Assembly (NCBI GenBank): GCA_001599755.1
Contig: BCHX01000002.1
Coordinates: 1,302,001-1,366,000, forward strand
DNA from: Gliomastix tumulicola
Taxonomy: Eukaryota; Ascomycota; Sordariomycetes; Hypocreales; Bionectriaceae
Length of the DNA: 64,000 bases
Reading direction: 5' to 3'
The number at the start of each line of letters is the position of its first letter. Position 1 is the first letter of the stretch. The notes beneath the pieces are model-generated. The model made no database searches. It saw nothing but the letters and a program-made list of their open reading frames with translations, and was not told the DNA's origin. Of the stretch, positions 23,166-33,205 are shown in pieces. A program made the position numbers and the translations under genes.

Positions 23166-25527
23166 CAGACAAGGCCAGGCGGAAACACTCCGTATAAGAG
23201 ATCGGCTTATAGGGGGCGCTCACCTCACGTTTCACGATTTGGAACAATAGAGCCGCTGAGGACGTGGTCTTCGGACGACGCAGCAAATCACAGCCACGTC
23301 GACGGATAAGAGCTTCCACTATCCCGGGATACCCGAGGGGCCATTGTGCGACACAGGAAAAAGGGAAGAGGGGGAGTTTGGGGGCTGGCCATGCCCAGCG
23401 TCCCGGAGAGGGATGACGGCATGTTCGGAAGCGGGCTTCTAGAAAGAAAAGAAGGGGGGAGGGGAACACGGGTCGCCTTTCCATTTGATTGCCTGCTGAT
23501 GAGACGGGTTGCAGTGCAGGCGGGAGGGAGGTTGTATGCGGGCGACCATGCGGGCAGCTGAGCTTTCTCCGTGCGCGCGGATCACTCTGTTATCTCCCCC
23601 TTGTCTCTCTGATTCAGCAGTGAAAGACCTGCCTGGGTGCATATCCGAAGGGATGTGCTGGCACCCGTTACCCACGAGGCGAGACAACACCTGGCTGTCA
23701 AGGAGATCGGACTGCCAGAATGGGAACGCAGGGCCAGGGCTCGGTCGGTAGGGTTTCGCTGCCGGACTGTAACATTCGTGATACAGGGGACCAGGGTGCG
23801 GATGCGAGTGATTTGGTTCCCTCGTGCCCCCTTGTCTCAATTGGATTGTTAATCATCCATCCCTCCCACTAAGAATAGGTAATCAACTGAAACGTTCGCT
23901 GATAGGCATGACTTTTCGGCGTCCTCTCCCGACTGGTGCCCAAGAAGGGAAGAACGGAGACTATACAGGCGAGGAATAATTTTATTTCGCAGGTTAATAT
24001 TTTGTGTGCGAAGGAATGCTGAGTCTGGAAAGGACCCTGATAATACGGGATTGCGGATAGATCATGATAGCGCAGTTGCAGGGAGGCGAGGGCGCTAGAA
24101 GATTTGCCGTGTTCCATTTGCCCAGACCAGCTGTCAATCCCCCTCCTCTGCCAGATTGGCTGTAACGTCGCGCGCCGATGCGGTGATGGTGGCTGGGTGT
24201 CATTGCAGCGGGAGCGGTCATCATAGAGCGTCACAGATGCGATCCATGGGAAAGGGTGATCAGCGGGCGAGGGGTGATACTTGTCGTCAGAGTGCTCAGT
24301 GCACGGCACGCACAGCTGCTACCTACTGCCTTCCCTAGAACAGCTACAGACCCCAAGCTGGAGCTGAGGTGACCTCGCTCCGAACCAACTCCGTGAAAAA
24401 GGTCCGGCAGCTCTGGATTGGATGCCCTGCAGCTGCTGGAAATGAACGGACGGCTCCACAGTGTTCGGCCGGCAGGGCCTAGTACCTAACCTTGTAGAGG
24501 TCTTACAGTGTATCTCGCCGTATCTTCAGCACTGGAACTGACTCTGGCCACTAAATCAGTGCTACCCCACGTTGCCCACGTTAGGCCTGGTCTGGTCTGG
24601 TGCTGGTGCTGGTGGGAGCATCTATCCATCCATACTATTATCCATTATCCATCTCATCATCACCGTCCATCGGCCGTCTCGCTGGAACTATTGGGTCCAA
24701 GTCCCCTTCGTACTACCGACAGCTAACCTCGAAGCCGTAACTCTCTCTCAATAACAACCTCCCGCACCACCTCCTTCGACATACTCTCCCATCCCCGTGT
24801 CTGCTCAGCTCGACGTTCCAACGAGCAACAGCAAGCCAAACGAACCACCAAGTCCGCCGCCCCGTCAGCAGGACGCACACGCACCCCATCGTCACTACCG
24901 ACCACTACTGCACCTTCCTACGCACCGCTGCTCCTGCTCCTCCCAGCCCGCCGCCGCCAGCAGCCCATTCCCGCGATAACGCACGCGACCCGATCGAAGC
25001 CTGCCTCTCCTCGTCCCATGCCCGCCCTCGTGCAACGCAAACCGCTGTCCGAACCGCTTTTTGGCATGTGCGACGGGCCTCTGTAGCTCCACAAACTCGC
25101 TGCATCTCTTTCATCGCGAATCTTTGTGTCCAAAATCCCCCTTCTCGCCCACGCCCGTTTCTTGGCCCCAAGGAAGCACCGATCCGAGACGACGAGCAAG
25201 CCTGCATTTGCAGTGCTCTCCCACGACGACACGACGCTACGGCTCTTGTATATCGAGTAACGAAACGCTGCTGGTCAGGGACAAGGTTCTGCAAACCAAG
25301 GGCACCAGAGGATCAACGGTTTATGCCGCGGGTACGATCCGAAGACTGCCTGGCGTAGCATGGTCGACCGTCGTTCGAGCTGAGGCTGGAGGAAAAACAC
25401 AAAACCGGAGGATACGAGGGAGTAGGGAAAACCGCAGGCGTTGCGCTGTTTCTCCCCTTGGAGGTGAGCGACCCGAAGCCGGGCCTGCCATCACACGGCA
25501 GCTCTAGCTGAAGTCGCTTGCGAGCAG

Positions 25528-25577
25528 CACGCACACACGACGCACACACGACGCGCACACGATACACACACAAAAAC
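25528..25577 (+). repeat. Degenerate ACGCACACACG tandem repeat in 5' leader
   Basis: About 50 bp of CA-rich short repeats with an approximately 11-bp period, just upstream of the CNB/F-box gene start. Probably a simple-sequence leader element. Confidence 0.6.
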
Positions 25578-25653
25578 ACCGTCCACAAGAAAGGGGAGCG
25601 GTACACATTGTGAGACCCTGGCGCAGAGAACGAGGGACGAGAGAAGAGACAAC

Positions 25654-28600
25654 ATGAGGCGGCCACGCTCCCCCAGCTCCCCCTCGCCGTACCGGGCGCT
25701 GGCGCACCACCAGATGGCAAACGCCGCGTCCAAGGCGAGGGATGGCGCGTCGCTGATCCGCTCCTTCAACAACGAGAACAACCCGACGAGGCCGATGCGG
25801 CCGTCGCCCCTCACCGCGTCCATCATCCGCGACATGCCGCAGGACCTCGTCGACCGCATCCGGTCCTTCCCGCTGTTCCTGTCGGCGCCGGACGAGTTTC
25901 TCGTCGCGGTCGGGAACCACCTGAAGCCTCAGGTCCACGGCGCCAACGACCACGTCATCACCGAGGGTGACGAAGCCAAGGCCATGTACTGGCTTGTGCG
26001 CGGCGTCGTGGCCGTCACGTCCCGTGACGGGGAGGCGGTCTATGCGGAGCTCAAGCCAGGCGCCTTCTTCGGCGAGATTGGCGTCCTCATGGACATGCCC
26101 CGGACCGCCACCATCGTCGCTAGGACCAAGTGCCTGCTGCTCGTGCTTAAGAAGGAAGACTTGCAGTCCATCATGCCCAAGTTCCCCGACATGGAGAAGG
26201 CCATCCGCGAGGAGGCGCAGGAGCGATTGAACCTGCTGAAAAAGCGCCGGCAGGAAAATGGCGCCACTGCGCAGCCGCCCAAAGGCGACATCTCGCGCTC
26301 CGCCGCGCCAGGTGAGGTTGCGACGGGCGAGAAGGGCGTGATCAAGGACGGCGCTGTCATCAACTCGAAAAAGCGCAAGTCACCCAGCCCTGGCATCATC
26401 GAGGACCCTGCCGCCGGGAGCGCAATTGGTAGTGGCTTCGTCAATATCCGGCGGACATTGAAAGAGCTACCCCTCTTCTCGACCCTGCCTCCTGACATCC
26501 TCCACTTCTTGGGTCTGAGCGTGCAACCTAGGGCGTATGCGCCGTTCAACGACATTGTGCGCCAGGGGACGCCGGGCAACGAAATCTACTTCATCGTGCG
26601 CGGCGAGGCAGAGGTCATCTATGAAGCCCCAAAGGACTCGTACGAGGGTCCCGGGGGCATCACCAGGATGCAGAGGAGGCCGCGCCTCAAGGCGGGACAA
26701 TATTTTGGCGAGGTTACCAGTCTAGGCCTGTCACCGGGACGAACAGCCACAGTGCGATCGATAACAACAGTCGAGTGTCTCATGATCCCAGGCGACACGC
26801 TTGACGAGCTGTGGACGAGGTGTCCCCCGGATATCAAATCACAGGTGGAGGAGACGGCCCGCATCCGGTTCGCTTCCAAGGAGGAGGATATTGAGATGCC
26901 TGATGCCGACGCAAAGACGAAGCCCAATAAATCCGACCCCCCGACACCGACAACACCTACCACACCGTTGAAGGGATCACCGCATGTGACCTTTACGACG
27001 CCATCCAAGCCCAGCTCGCCAGCCAAGGATGACTCCGAGACAATGGAGCCCAAGGATCCGGATCCCTTTCTCAGCGTGAATATGGAGAACCTGAGGAATC
27101 GTCGGCGTCATTCCTTGGCGCCGCCCACGCCGCAGGGTGAAGGGTCTCCGTTGTACACGAACGGCGTGAAGACAAGCGTACTCGACGTGACACCAATCAA
27201 GTTTTCCGCGGTCGAGACCACACCCCAGCTTGAATTGCCATCAAAGAGAATCAGGACGACGATACCGAGCCGACCGCACAAGACAGCACAGCCTGCACTC
27301 CCGGATGAGCTTCTCGTCCGAGTTTTCGAGTATGGGGACATCGGTGAACTGCTCAGGCTGCGCCAAATTAGCAGCCACTGGAAGAAGCTGCTCACTGAGT
27401 CTGATAAGCTCTGCCACGTCGTTGATCTCTCTGTGTACAACCGGACTATCACCGACTACATCATTGTCAATATTCTGGTGCCATTCATTGGGACCCGGGC
27501 TGTGACGATCGATCTCAACAACTGCTTTCATGTCTCCGACGAAGGCTTCTCTCTACTGTGGAACAAGTGTGGACAGAACGTCAAACGCTGGCGGATGCGC
27601 TCTGTCTGGGACGTATCGGCGAGTCAGATCTTGGAGATGAGCGAGAAAGCCAAGGGATTGGAGGAGGTTGACTGGAGCAACTGCCGCAAGGTCGGCGATA
27701 ATCTACTTGGCCGCGTTGTGGGCTGGGTTGTTCCTGAACCTCCGCCGGCGAATCGTCAGGTCGTGATTTCGAGCTCTGCAAGTAGGCCGAAGACGAGGGG
27801 GCAACAGAAGCAGCATCAGCAGCAACAGCAACAGCAGCAGCAGAATCAGCAGCGTCCTCCCAATATGCCGCCGCCAGGAACAGTTATTGGGTGTCCCAAG
27901 CTTCACACTTTGAATCTGTCCTATTGCAAGCATATTACGGACCGTTCGATGGCGCACCTTGCTGCCCATGCGTGCAACAGGCTCCAGTCGCTGTCCCTGA
28001 CGCGGTGTACCTCCATCTCGGATGCGGGTTTCCAGTCGTGGGCCCCGTACAAGTTTGAGAAGTTGACGAATCTCTGCCTCGCAGATTGCACATATCTGTC
28101 TGATAACGCCATTGTTGCCCTAGTCAATGCCGCTAAGAACTTGACGCACCTGGATCTCTCCTTCTGCTGCGCCCTTTCGGATACGGCTACGGAGGTGGTC
28201 GCTCTTGGTCTCCCCCGATTAAAGGAGCTCAGGCTCGCTTTTTGCGGAAGCGCCGTGAGCGACGGGAGTCTCGAAAGCGTTGCCCTGCACCTCAACGAGC
28301 TCGAGGGGCTTAGTGTGCGTGGCTGCGTGCGAGTGACCGGCAAAGGCGTCGAGAACATTCTCAGAGGCTGCAGTCGTCTCGAATGGGTCGACGCCAGCCA
28401 GTGCCGCAACCTTGAACCCTGGCTCCGCACCGGCGGTGTCGACAGATGGGGCTATGATGATCGGCTGGGGAAGCCGACCACCACTGCGGCTGCCGACAAG
28501 ACCGAACAGGCCTGGAGGCCTGCGCAGGCCAGCGGATCTACCAGTGAGGACACCAGTCTGCACCGGACGATGAGCGTTGCCATGCTCACCACCCCGAGCT

Positions 28601-28689
28601 ACCTTTCTCACTCTGGCTCCTTGATAGCTGCCCGAGGGAGGCGACCTGTTCGATTTGTCGTCGAAAAGGGCATCGACGGTCTCCGTTGA
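25654..28689 (+). CDS. Protein with two cyclic-nucleotide-binding domains, an F-box and leucine-rich repeats
   Basis: The single exon encodes 1011 aa. Cyclic-nucleotide-binding fold 1 is at about residues 70-185, with FGEIG at 139-143 and PRTAT at 149-153. Fold 2 is at about 267-412, with FGEVTSL and GRTAT. Both keep the Glu and Arg that contact ribose and phosphate in known cNMP sites. A linker rich in Pro/Thr follows, then an F-box (LPDELLVRVFEYGDIGELLRL, about 549-585) and AMN1-type leucine-rich repeats to about residue 930, interrupted by a polyQ tract near 720-735. F-box proteins recruit substrates to SCF (Skp1-Cullin) ubiquitin ligases, and LRRs usually bind the substrate. The layout suggests a ligase whose activity could respond to a small cyclic ligand. 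Related proteins exist in filamentous fungi, but I know of no defined function. Start ATG 25654 follows a long pyrimidine-rich leader. Confidence 0.88.
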   Translation: MRRPRSPSSPSPYRALAHHQMANAASKARDGASLIRSFNNENNPTRPMRPSPLTASIIRDMPQDLVDRIRSFPLFLSAPDEFLVAVGNHLKPQVHGANDHVITEGDEAKAMYWLVRGVVAVTSRDGEAVYAELKPGAFFGEIGVLMDMPRTATIVARTKCLLLVLKKEDLQSIMPKFPDMEKAIREEAQERLNLLKKRRQENGATAQPPKGDISRSAAPGEVATGEKGVIKDGAVINSKKRKSPSPGIIEDPAAGSAIGSGFVNIRRTLKELPLFSTLPPDILHFLGLSVQPRAYAPFNDIVRQGTPGNEIYFIVRGEAEVIYEAPKDSYEGPGGITRMQRRPRLKAGQYFGEVTSLGLSPGRTATVRSITTVECLMIPGDTLDELWTRCPPDIKSQVEETARIRFASKEEDIEMPDADAKTKPNKSDPPTPTTPTTPLKGSPHVTFTTPSKPSSPAKDDSETMEPKDPDPFLSVNMENLRNRRRHSLAPPTPQGEGSPLYTNGVKTSVLDVTPIKFSAVETTPQLELPSKRIRTTIPSRPHKTAQPALPDELLVRVFEYGDIGELLRLRQISSHWKKLLTESDKLCHVVDLSVYNRTITDYIIVNILVPFIGTRAVTIDLNNCFHVSDEGFSLLWNKCGQNVKRWRMRSVWDVSASQILEMSEKAKGLEEVDWSNCRKVGDNLLGRVVGWVVPEPPPANRQVVISSSASRPKTRGQQKQHQQQQQQQQQNQQRPPNMPPPGTVIGCPKLHTLNLSYCKHITDRSMAHLAAHACNRLQSLSLTRCTSISDAGFQSWAPYKFEKLTNLCLADCTYLSDNAIVALVNAAKNLTHLDLSFCCALSDTATEVVALGLPRLKELRLAFCGSAVSDGSLESVALHLNELEGLSVRGCVRVTGKGVENILRGCSRLEWVDASQCRNLEPWLRTGGVDRWGYDDRLGKPTTTAAADKTEQAWRPAQASGSTSEDTSLHRTMSVAMLTTPSYLSHSGSLIAARGRRPVRFVVEKGIDGLR

Positions 28690-29670
28690 TGTGCCCCGGC
28701 CCTCTCCTCCTCATCTCGCTTGCTCTTCCTTCTTTTTGTCTTTTCAACGTGAATAATTTGCATATCTTTATCAAATAGCATGCACGCAATGGGCTTATGA
28801 GCAAACGACAGACATTTATGAGTGTGTCTTCTTTTCTTTCCGGGGATTTCTTTCAGGATGATGAAGGGCTTTTCCCACGATCCTTGGATAGAAATATTCT
28901 TATTTTTCTCTTGAATATTTATTGCTGAGGGGGGGACAGGCGGGGGCTTCTTGTACAGTTTCAGCTGTACTTGTAGGATTGGGAGAACACACATACGCAC
29001 ACGACTGTCTTCCAAGGAGTTGAAATAATCCATGTCTGACGGTTGGCGGAGAGTTTGCTGGGAGTTTCTTGGGATCTGAGTTTTATGATACCGGTCTGGT
29101 CGGGTGGTTGTTTTGTTCATGGCATATACAAGGAATGCAGCGAATGCGTTGATGAGGCATGATGGGTTCAGATCTCTTGGATGAGATGGCGGATGTTGGA
29201 TATAATGCAATCTACGCTGTTGTGCTGACTATGCTGTGTCTTCCAGGGCTCTCTGCCCTGTTTCTGTGATTATTTAATCGCTCAGATGTACTGTCCTCGA
29301 CTCTTCACACAGCCTACGGAGTAGAGGCCTGAATATATTGATGGTGTAATATCTCGATGCCTCGGCTCTAAGAATCCGTTAAGTTCACGATGACTAAACT
29401 TAACACCGAAGCCTCATCAGTCAGAGCCGCCCGGAAATTTCCACGGTCTTCCACCAATTGGCGCTAGTCACGTGATCGTCGGAGTTAGCCACCAGCAGAG
29501 CTCCGTTCCTCAACGTCACCTCGCTCTTTAGCATCGTCGGAATACCTCATATTTCTTCTTTCCTCCCCCCACCACCTGAAATCATTTCCTTTGTACCTCG
29601 CAACACTCTACGAATCCGCATATTCTCTTGGAAAACACAGCACACAGAAGATTGACGACACAACAACACA
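28690..29670. other. Intergenic, no gene seen
   Basis: About 1 kb between two plus-strand genes. The left part is the T-rich 3' region of the CNB/F-box gene. The right part is the promoter of the BAX-inhibitor gene, with a TCACGTGA palindrome. Confidence 0.45.
29468..29475. promoter_or_regulatory. TCACGTGA palindrome (bHLH/Cbf1-type E-box)
   Basis: The 8-bp palindrome matches the RTCACRTG site of Cbf1-like bHLH factors. It lies about 200 bp upstream of the mitochondrial BAX-inhibitor gene. Function is inferred from the motif only. Confidence 0.35.
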
Positions 29671-30806
29671 ATGTCGTTCACAATTACCGTCCGCCAGGGG
29701 CCCGCGCGCCTGGCGCACCGGCTCCCCGAACTCTCCAGGACGGCCTTCAAGTCAACGACAACAACGATGCCCGTCCGCGCCTTCCACCAGCAGGCCCCCA
29801 AGCGCTTCGGCGCCACCTTCTTCACATCCCGCGTTACGGCCCAGACAGCAGCAGCGTCGTCGCGGAATAGCAACAGCATCGCCAGCAAGGCCCGGACGTA
29901 CTACCAGCAGGCGCAGCAGCAGACGGGCGCGTTCGCGGGCTCGGGGATGCGCAAGCTGTTCGTGGGCGGCGCCATCTTTGGCGGCACGCTCGTGGCCATC
30001 AACGCCGTGTTCAACCGCGAGACGAGGGAGGACGGTGGGATGCCCGTGTACGAGCGCGAGTACCTGAACAACACCTTCCTGCACACGGGGCTGGGCATCG
30101 GCATCATCGGCCTGACGGCGCGGCAGATGGTGCAGACGGGGTTCGTGTACCGGCTGATGGTGACGAACCCGTGGGTTGTCGGGCTGGGTGGTCTGGCGCT
30201 GAGCTTTGCCACCATGATTGGCACACGGTCCATCAGCCCTGATAAGTACGTTGATTCTCTCCTCTACGAAAGAAGAATGGAATGAATGAATGAATGCATA
30301 TGCTGACTTGCATCACCAGCTACATCCCCAAGTACGCTATGTGGACGGCCTTCAACGCCACCCAGGCCGCCTTCGTCGCTCCCCTTCTCGCCTTCGTACC
30401 GCCCGCCCTCCTCGGCCGCGCCGGTCTCTACACCGTCGCCATGATGGGCGCGCTCTCCGTCGTCGGCGCCACCGCCAAGCAGGAGAAGTACCTCTACATC
30501 GGCGGCCCCCTCCTCGCCGGCGCCGCCATCGTCGCCGCCTCGGGCCTCGCCCCCCTCATCATCCCCGCCACCGCCATCCGCACCCTTGCCTTCACCGAGA
30601 ACATCTGGCTGTACGGTGGTCTGGCCGTCTTCGGCGGCTTCACGCTGTACGACGTCCAGAAGGTGCTGCACCACGCGCGCCTGTCGCAGGCCGGCTACAT
30701 GAAGCGTGACCCCGTCAACGAGTCCATCTCGCTCGAGCTCGACTTCCTCAACATCTTCATCCGCATGGTCCAGATCCTGATGCTGCAGCAGAACAGGCGC
30801 AAGTAG
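29671..30806 (+). CDS. Mitochondrial BAX inhibitor-1 family protein (GHITM/MICS1-like)
   Basis: Inner-membrane protein of the BAX-inhibitor (TMBIM) superfamily; animal GHITM/TMBIM5 shapes cristae and moves cations. Two exons, 29671-30245 and 30320-30806, with intron 30246-30319 (GTACGT donor, ACCAG acceptor) joining SISPD-NYIPKYAMW. The product is 353 aa. The N-terminus is rich in Arg/Ser/Thr with few acids (MSFTITVRQGPARLAHRL), fitting a mitochondrial presequence over about 60 residues. About seven hydrophobic helices follow, with the family features FTENIWLYGGLAVFGGFTLYD and SISLELDFLNIFIRM. The intron contains a GAAT tandem near 30280-30295. Confidence 0.9.
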
Positions 30807-31218
30807 AAGAGACGAGGATAGACGGAGGAGGTGGTAGAGGATGTGGGAAACTGAGCGATGGTGGTCCGGATAGGACGGACTTTTTTTACTATGTGTTCAA
30901 CTAGTAGCTTTGGAAGCTGGCAGAATAGGTCACTCTTCACTCAAGAGCTCTCTGGACGGTCTCCGTGCCTTGTCCCTGTAATTTAAACTGATGTCAATTA
31001 TGCCGACTATGTGTGTTCAACTAGTACTTCGTGATCGACGACGTGTGATTTGATGTGTGCGAATTAAACGCAAGAAATGCAAGGAAGCTATCAAGCACTA
31101 GGTATCCGCGCAGTAAAAAAACGAAGAAGACATTCATCAAGCAATGCTATTCATGTTTCATATCCTATCATCCACATAGCCCATTCATTACATCCCTCAC
31201 ACCAATCCCAACCTCAAA
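30807..31218. other. Convergent 3' intergenic region
   Basis: 412 bp between the ends of the BAX-inhibitor gene (plus) and MsrA (minus). AT-rich, no gene seen. A TTCAACTAGTA motif occurs twice (about 30897 and 31017). Confidence 0.45.
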
Positions 31219-31944
31219 TCAGATCTTTGGCTCCTCCCCCTCGCTCACGAGCGGCGGGAACGTCCGCAGGAAATGACTCGGGCACTCGTACCCGTGCGGA
31301 TTCCGCTGCAGGTACAGCTGGTGGTACTCCTCGGCCGTCCACCAGCGGCCCGCGGGCGCAATCTCGGTCACGATGGCGCCGGCGTCCTTCCACCACTGGG
31401 CGCCCGCCTCGGCCGTGACCTGGCGCGCGACGCGCTCCTGCTCCTCGTCGTGGAAGTAGATGGCCGAGCGGTACTGGGGTCCCGTGTCCGGGCCCTGGCG
31501 GTTGAGGGTTGTCGGGTCGTGCGTGCGGTAGAAGAATTCGAGGAGCTGGCGGTAGGAGACCTGCTCCGGGTCGAAGATGATCTGCGCGGCCTCGGCGTCT
31601 GGAAAACGCTCATCAGCTTTTTGTGCGAGAAGGTGTTAAAAGTGGGAGGGGTTCAACTCACGTCCGGTCTTGCCGCCGCAGACGGCGCGGTAGGACGGGT
31701 TCTCGAGGTCGCCGCCGATGTACCCGACCTTGGTGTCCAGCAGGCCCTTGCCGGTGAAGTGCTTCCGGTACAGGTGCTCCGTGCCCCAGAAGCAGCCCGC
31801 CGCGACGGTGCAGCGCTGCGCGTTGTCCGGGATCGCGGGCGCCGCCGCCGACTGGACCGAGGAGGGCGAGTCCGGGGCGATGGACAGGCGGGTGGCCTGT
31901 GTGAAGGGCCGGGTGAGGCGGGCGAGGAACGACGGGCCGTGCAT
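31219..31944 (-). CDS. MSRA: Peptide methionine sulfoxide reductase A
   Basis: Reduces methionine-S-sulfoxide in proteins using thioredoxin. Two exons on the minus strand, 31944-31662 and 31598-31219, with a 63-nt intron (31599-31661, GTGAGT donor, CCAG acceptor) joining GGKTG-HAEAAQI. The product is 220 aa. The catalytic motif GCFWG starts at residue 50, with active Cys51; GYIGGDLENPSY and the conserved YRSAIYFHDEEQ follow. The C-terminus has HGYECPSHFLRTFPP, whose cysteine could resolve the disulfide. The N-terminal 25 residues are basic and hydroxylated, so partial mitochondrial import is possible. Confidence 0.93.
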
Positions 31945-33058
31945 CTTTGTGTGTGTCTTGTGTGTCTTGTGTCTCTTATCTCTTCTCTTTTTTTTTTTTC
32001 TCTTCTGGTTTCTTAGAATGGCTCAAGTGAGGGTGTTCGCGATGCAGCAGGAGGGAAGAGACGGAGCTGGGGCGGATGGAAGGAAGGAAGGTCTTATCAG
32101 GATGGGGGGAACGATGATGATGGTGATGACATGGAAAACAACTGGCAGGCGGAACGACGGGAACACAGCACGGTATTATACTTTCGACCCGGGGCAACCC
32201 TAACTCGAGCACTCAAGTGTTGTGATTTAAAATAGCCAGGTTTGATTTGGAATGCCCAGATGCAGCTAGTCGTAGCTAAGAAAGAACACAAATTGCATAG
32301 ACACAGCTGCGCCCGCACCTCGGAAGAATTGTCCAAAGCCAAAAGGGCGTCGAAGAGAGAGGGAAAAAAAAGAGCTCCATGTCCAGTTCAGGGTCGTTGA
32401 CGTGATAGTGGCTCACCGACACACAAACGACAGTGGACCGACTCCCGGACGACAGGGGATGGTGCTTGCGCCACGGCCAGCGCGTCCGATTGGGGGTGGG
32501 AGGTACTTGGTCTCCGCACTGCGCCGTGCCTGCATTAGGATGTACCTTCTGTCCTGCGGCGGGTCGCGCGCTGGTTGGTCCAGGTGTCCAGTCAGCGTCC
32601 GTCGGGCGGGGAAAAGGGAGAGTGGTGGGGTGGGACAATTTGGAATCTGGGAATTAATAAGAGCGGCTGACGTCCCCAACTCCATCCTCTAAGCCTCGTT
32701 CCTGCAAACTATCTGTCATCACGACGGACGACTTGTCGACCGCTCGACGTCGCCAGCTCGATCGTGGCTGATGTCGCTGGTCTATGACACTCGAACCCAC
32801 TACTAGTCTGGCTCACATAGCCCCCGAACACGAACGAGGGAAAAAAAGGGGGGGGGAGGGAAAGAAACAAATGCAAAGGAAAATGCCCTGCAGCCTCGTC
32901 CTCAGCAACAGGCCCAATCTGCAAATCATCTCAGCCGTCATACGCTGTCCGAAGCCATCGACAATGACACGTCGCGTGCGGACGATTTCCCCTCCCAGGA
33001 GGGCGGGACCACCCCCGAGGGGTATATAATGCAAAATATTCTCGCATTCTCCCACGTT

Positions 33059-33145
33059 GGTCGAATGCTGGCGCGCGACCGGTGAATCTCGGAAACCTGA
33101 CCGGCCGGCAGGTTTCTGAGATTCACCGGGGTCCCTGGTTCGACC
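33059..33145. repeat. Nested inverted repeat, possible structured RNA or tRNA-derived element
   Basis: The inner hairpin pairs 33081-33099 (GGTGAATCTCGGAAACCTG) with 33109-33127 at 18 of 19 positions; the exception is a wobble-compatible C/T change. An outer stem pairs GGTCGAA (33059-33065) with TTCGACC (33139-33145). The left end fits a pol III A box (TGGTCGAATG, 33058-33067) and also forms a small GGTCG/CGACC hairpin. The right end fits a B box (GTTCGACCC). A TATATAA box lies 30 bp upstream. A canonical tRNA cannot be folded because the T stem and acceptor stem do not close. It could be a tRNA relic, a SINE fragment or a non-coding RNA. Confidence 0.6.
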
Positions 33146-33155
33146 CTCGATGAAT

Positions 33156-33173
33156 AAACCCCCTAGGGTTTTT
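33156..33173 (+). terminator. Small hairpin followed by T5
   Basis: AAACCC (33156-33161) pairs with GGGTTT (33166-33171), and the T run extends to 33173. T runs of five end pol III transcripts, so this would fit the end of the element just upstream. A role is unproven. Confidence 0.35.
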
Positions 33174-33182
33174 CGTAGCTGA

Positions 33183-33205
33183 CCCCGGGCCCGCCGGGCC
33201 CGGGG
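33183..33205. repeat. Perfect GC-only hairpin
   Basis: CCCCGGGCCC (33183-33192) and GGGCCCGGGG (33196-33205) are exact reverse complements with a 3-nt loop. A GACC/GGTC pair (33181-33184, 33220-33223) could add an outer closure. T5 runs follow at 33215 and 33226. Confidence 0.85.

Larger units (their letters stand above)
22660..25653. other. Long intergenic region, no gene seen
   Basis: 3 kb between ILV1 and the CNB/F-box gene, both plus strand. It contains a G20 tract (23146-23165), then pyrimidine-rich sequence from about 24600 to 25200 that looks like the promoter and long leader of the downstream gene. Short frames inside lack convincing composition. Confidence 0.45.
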
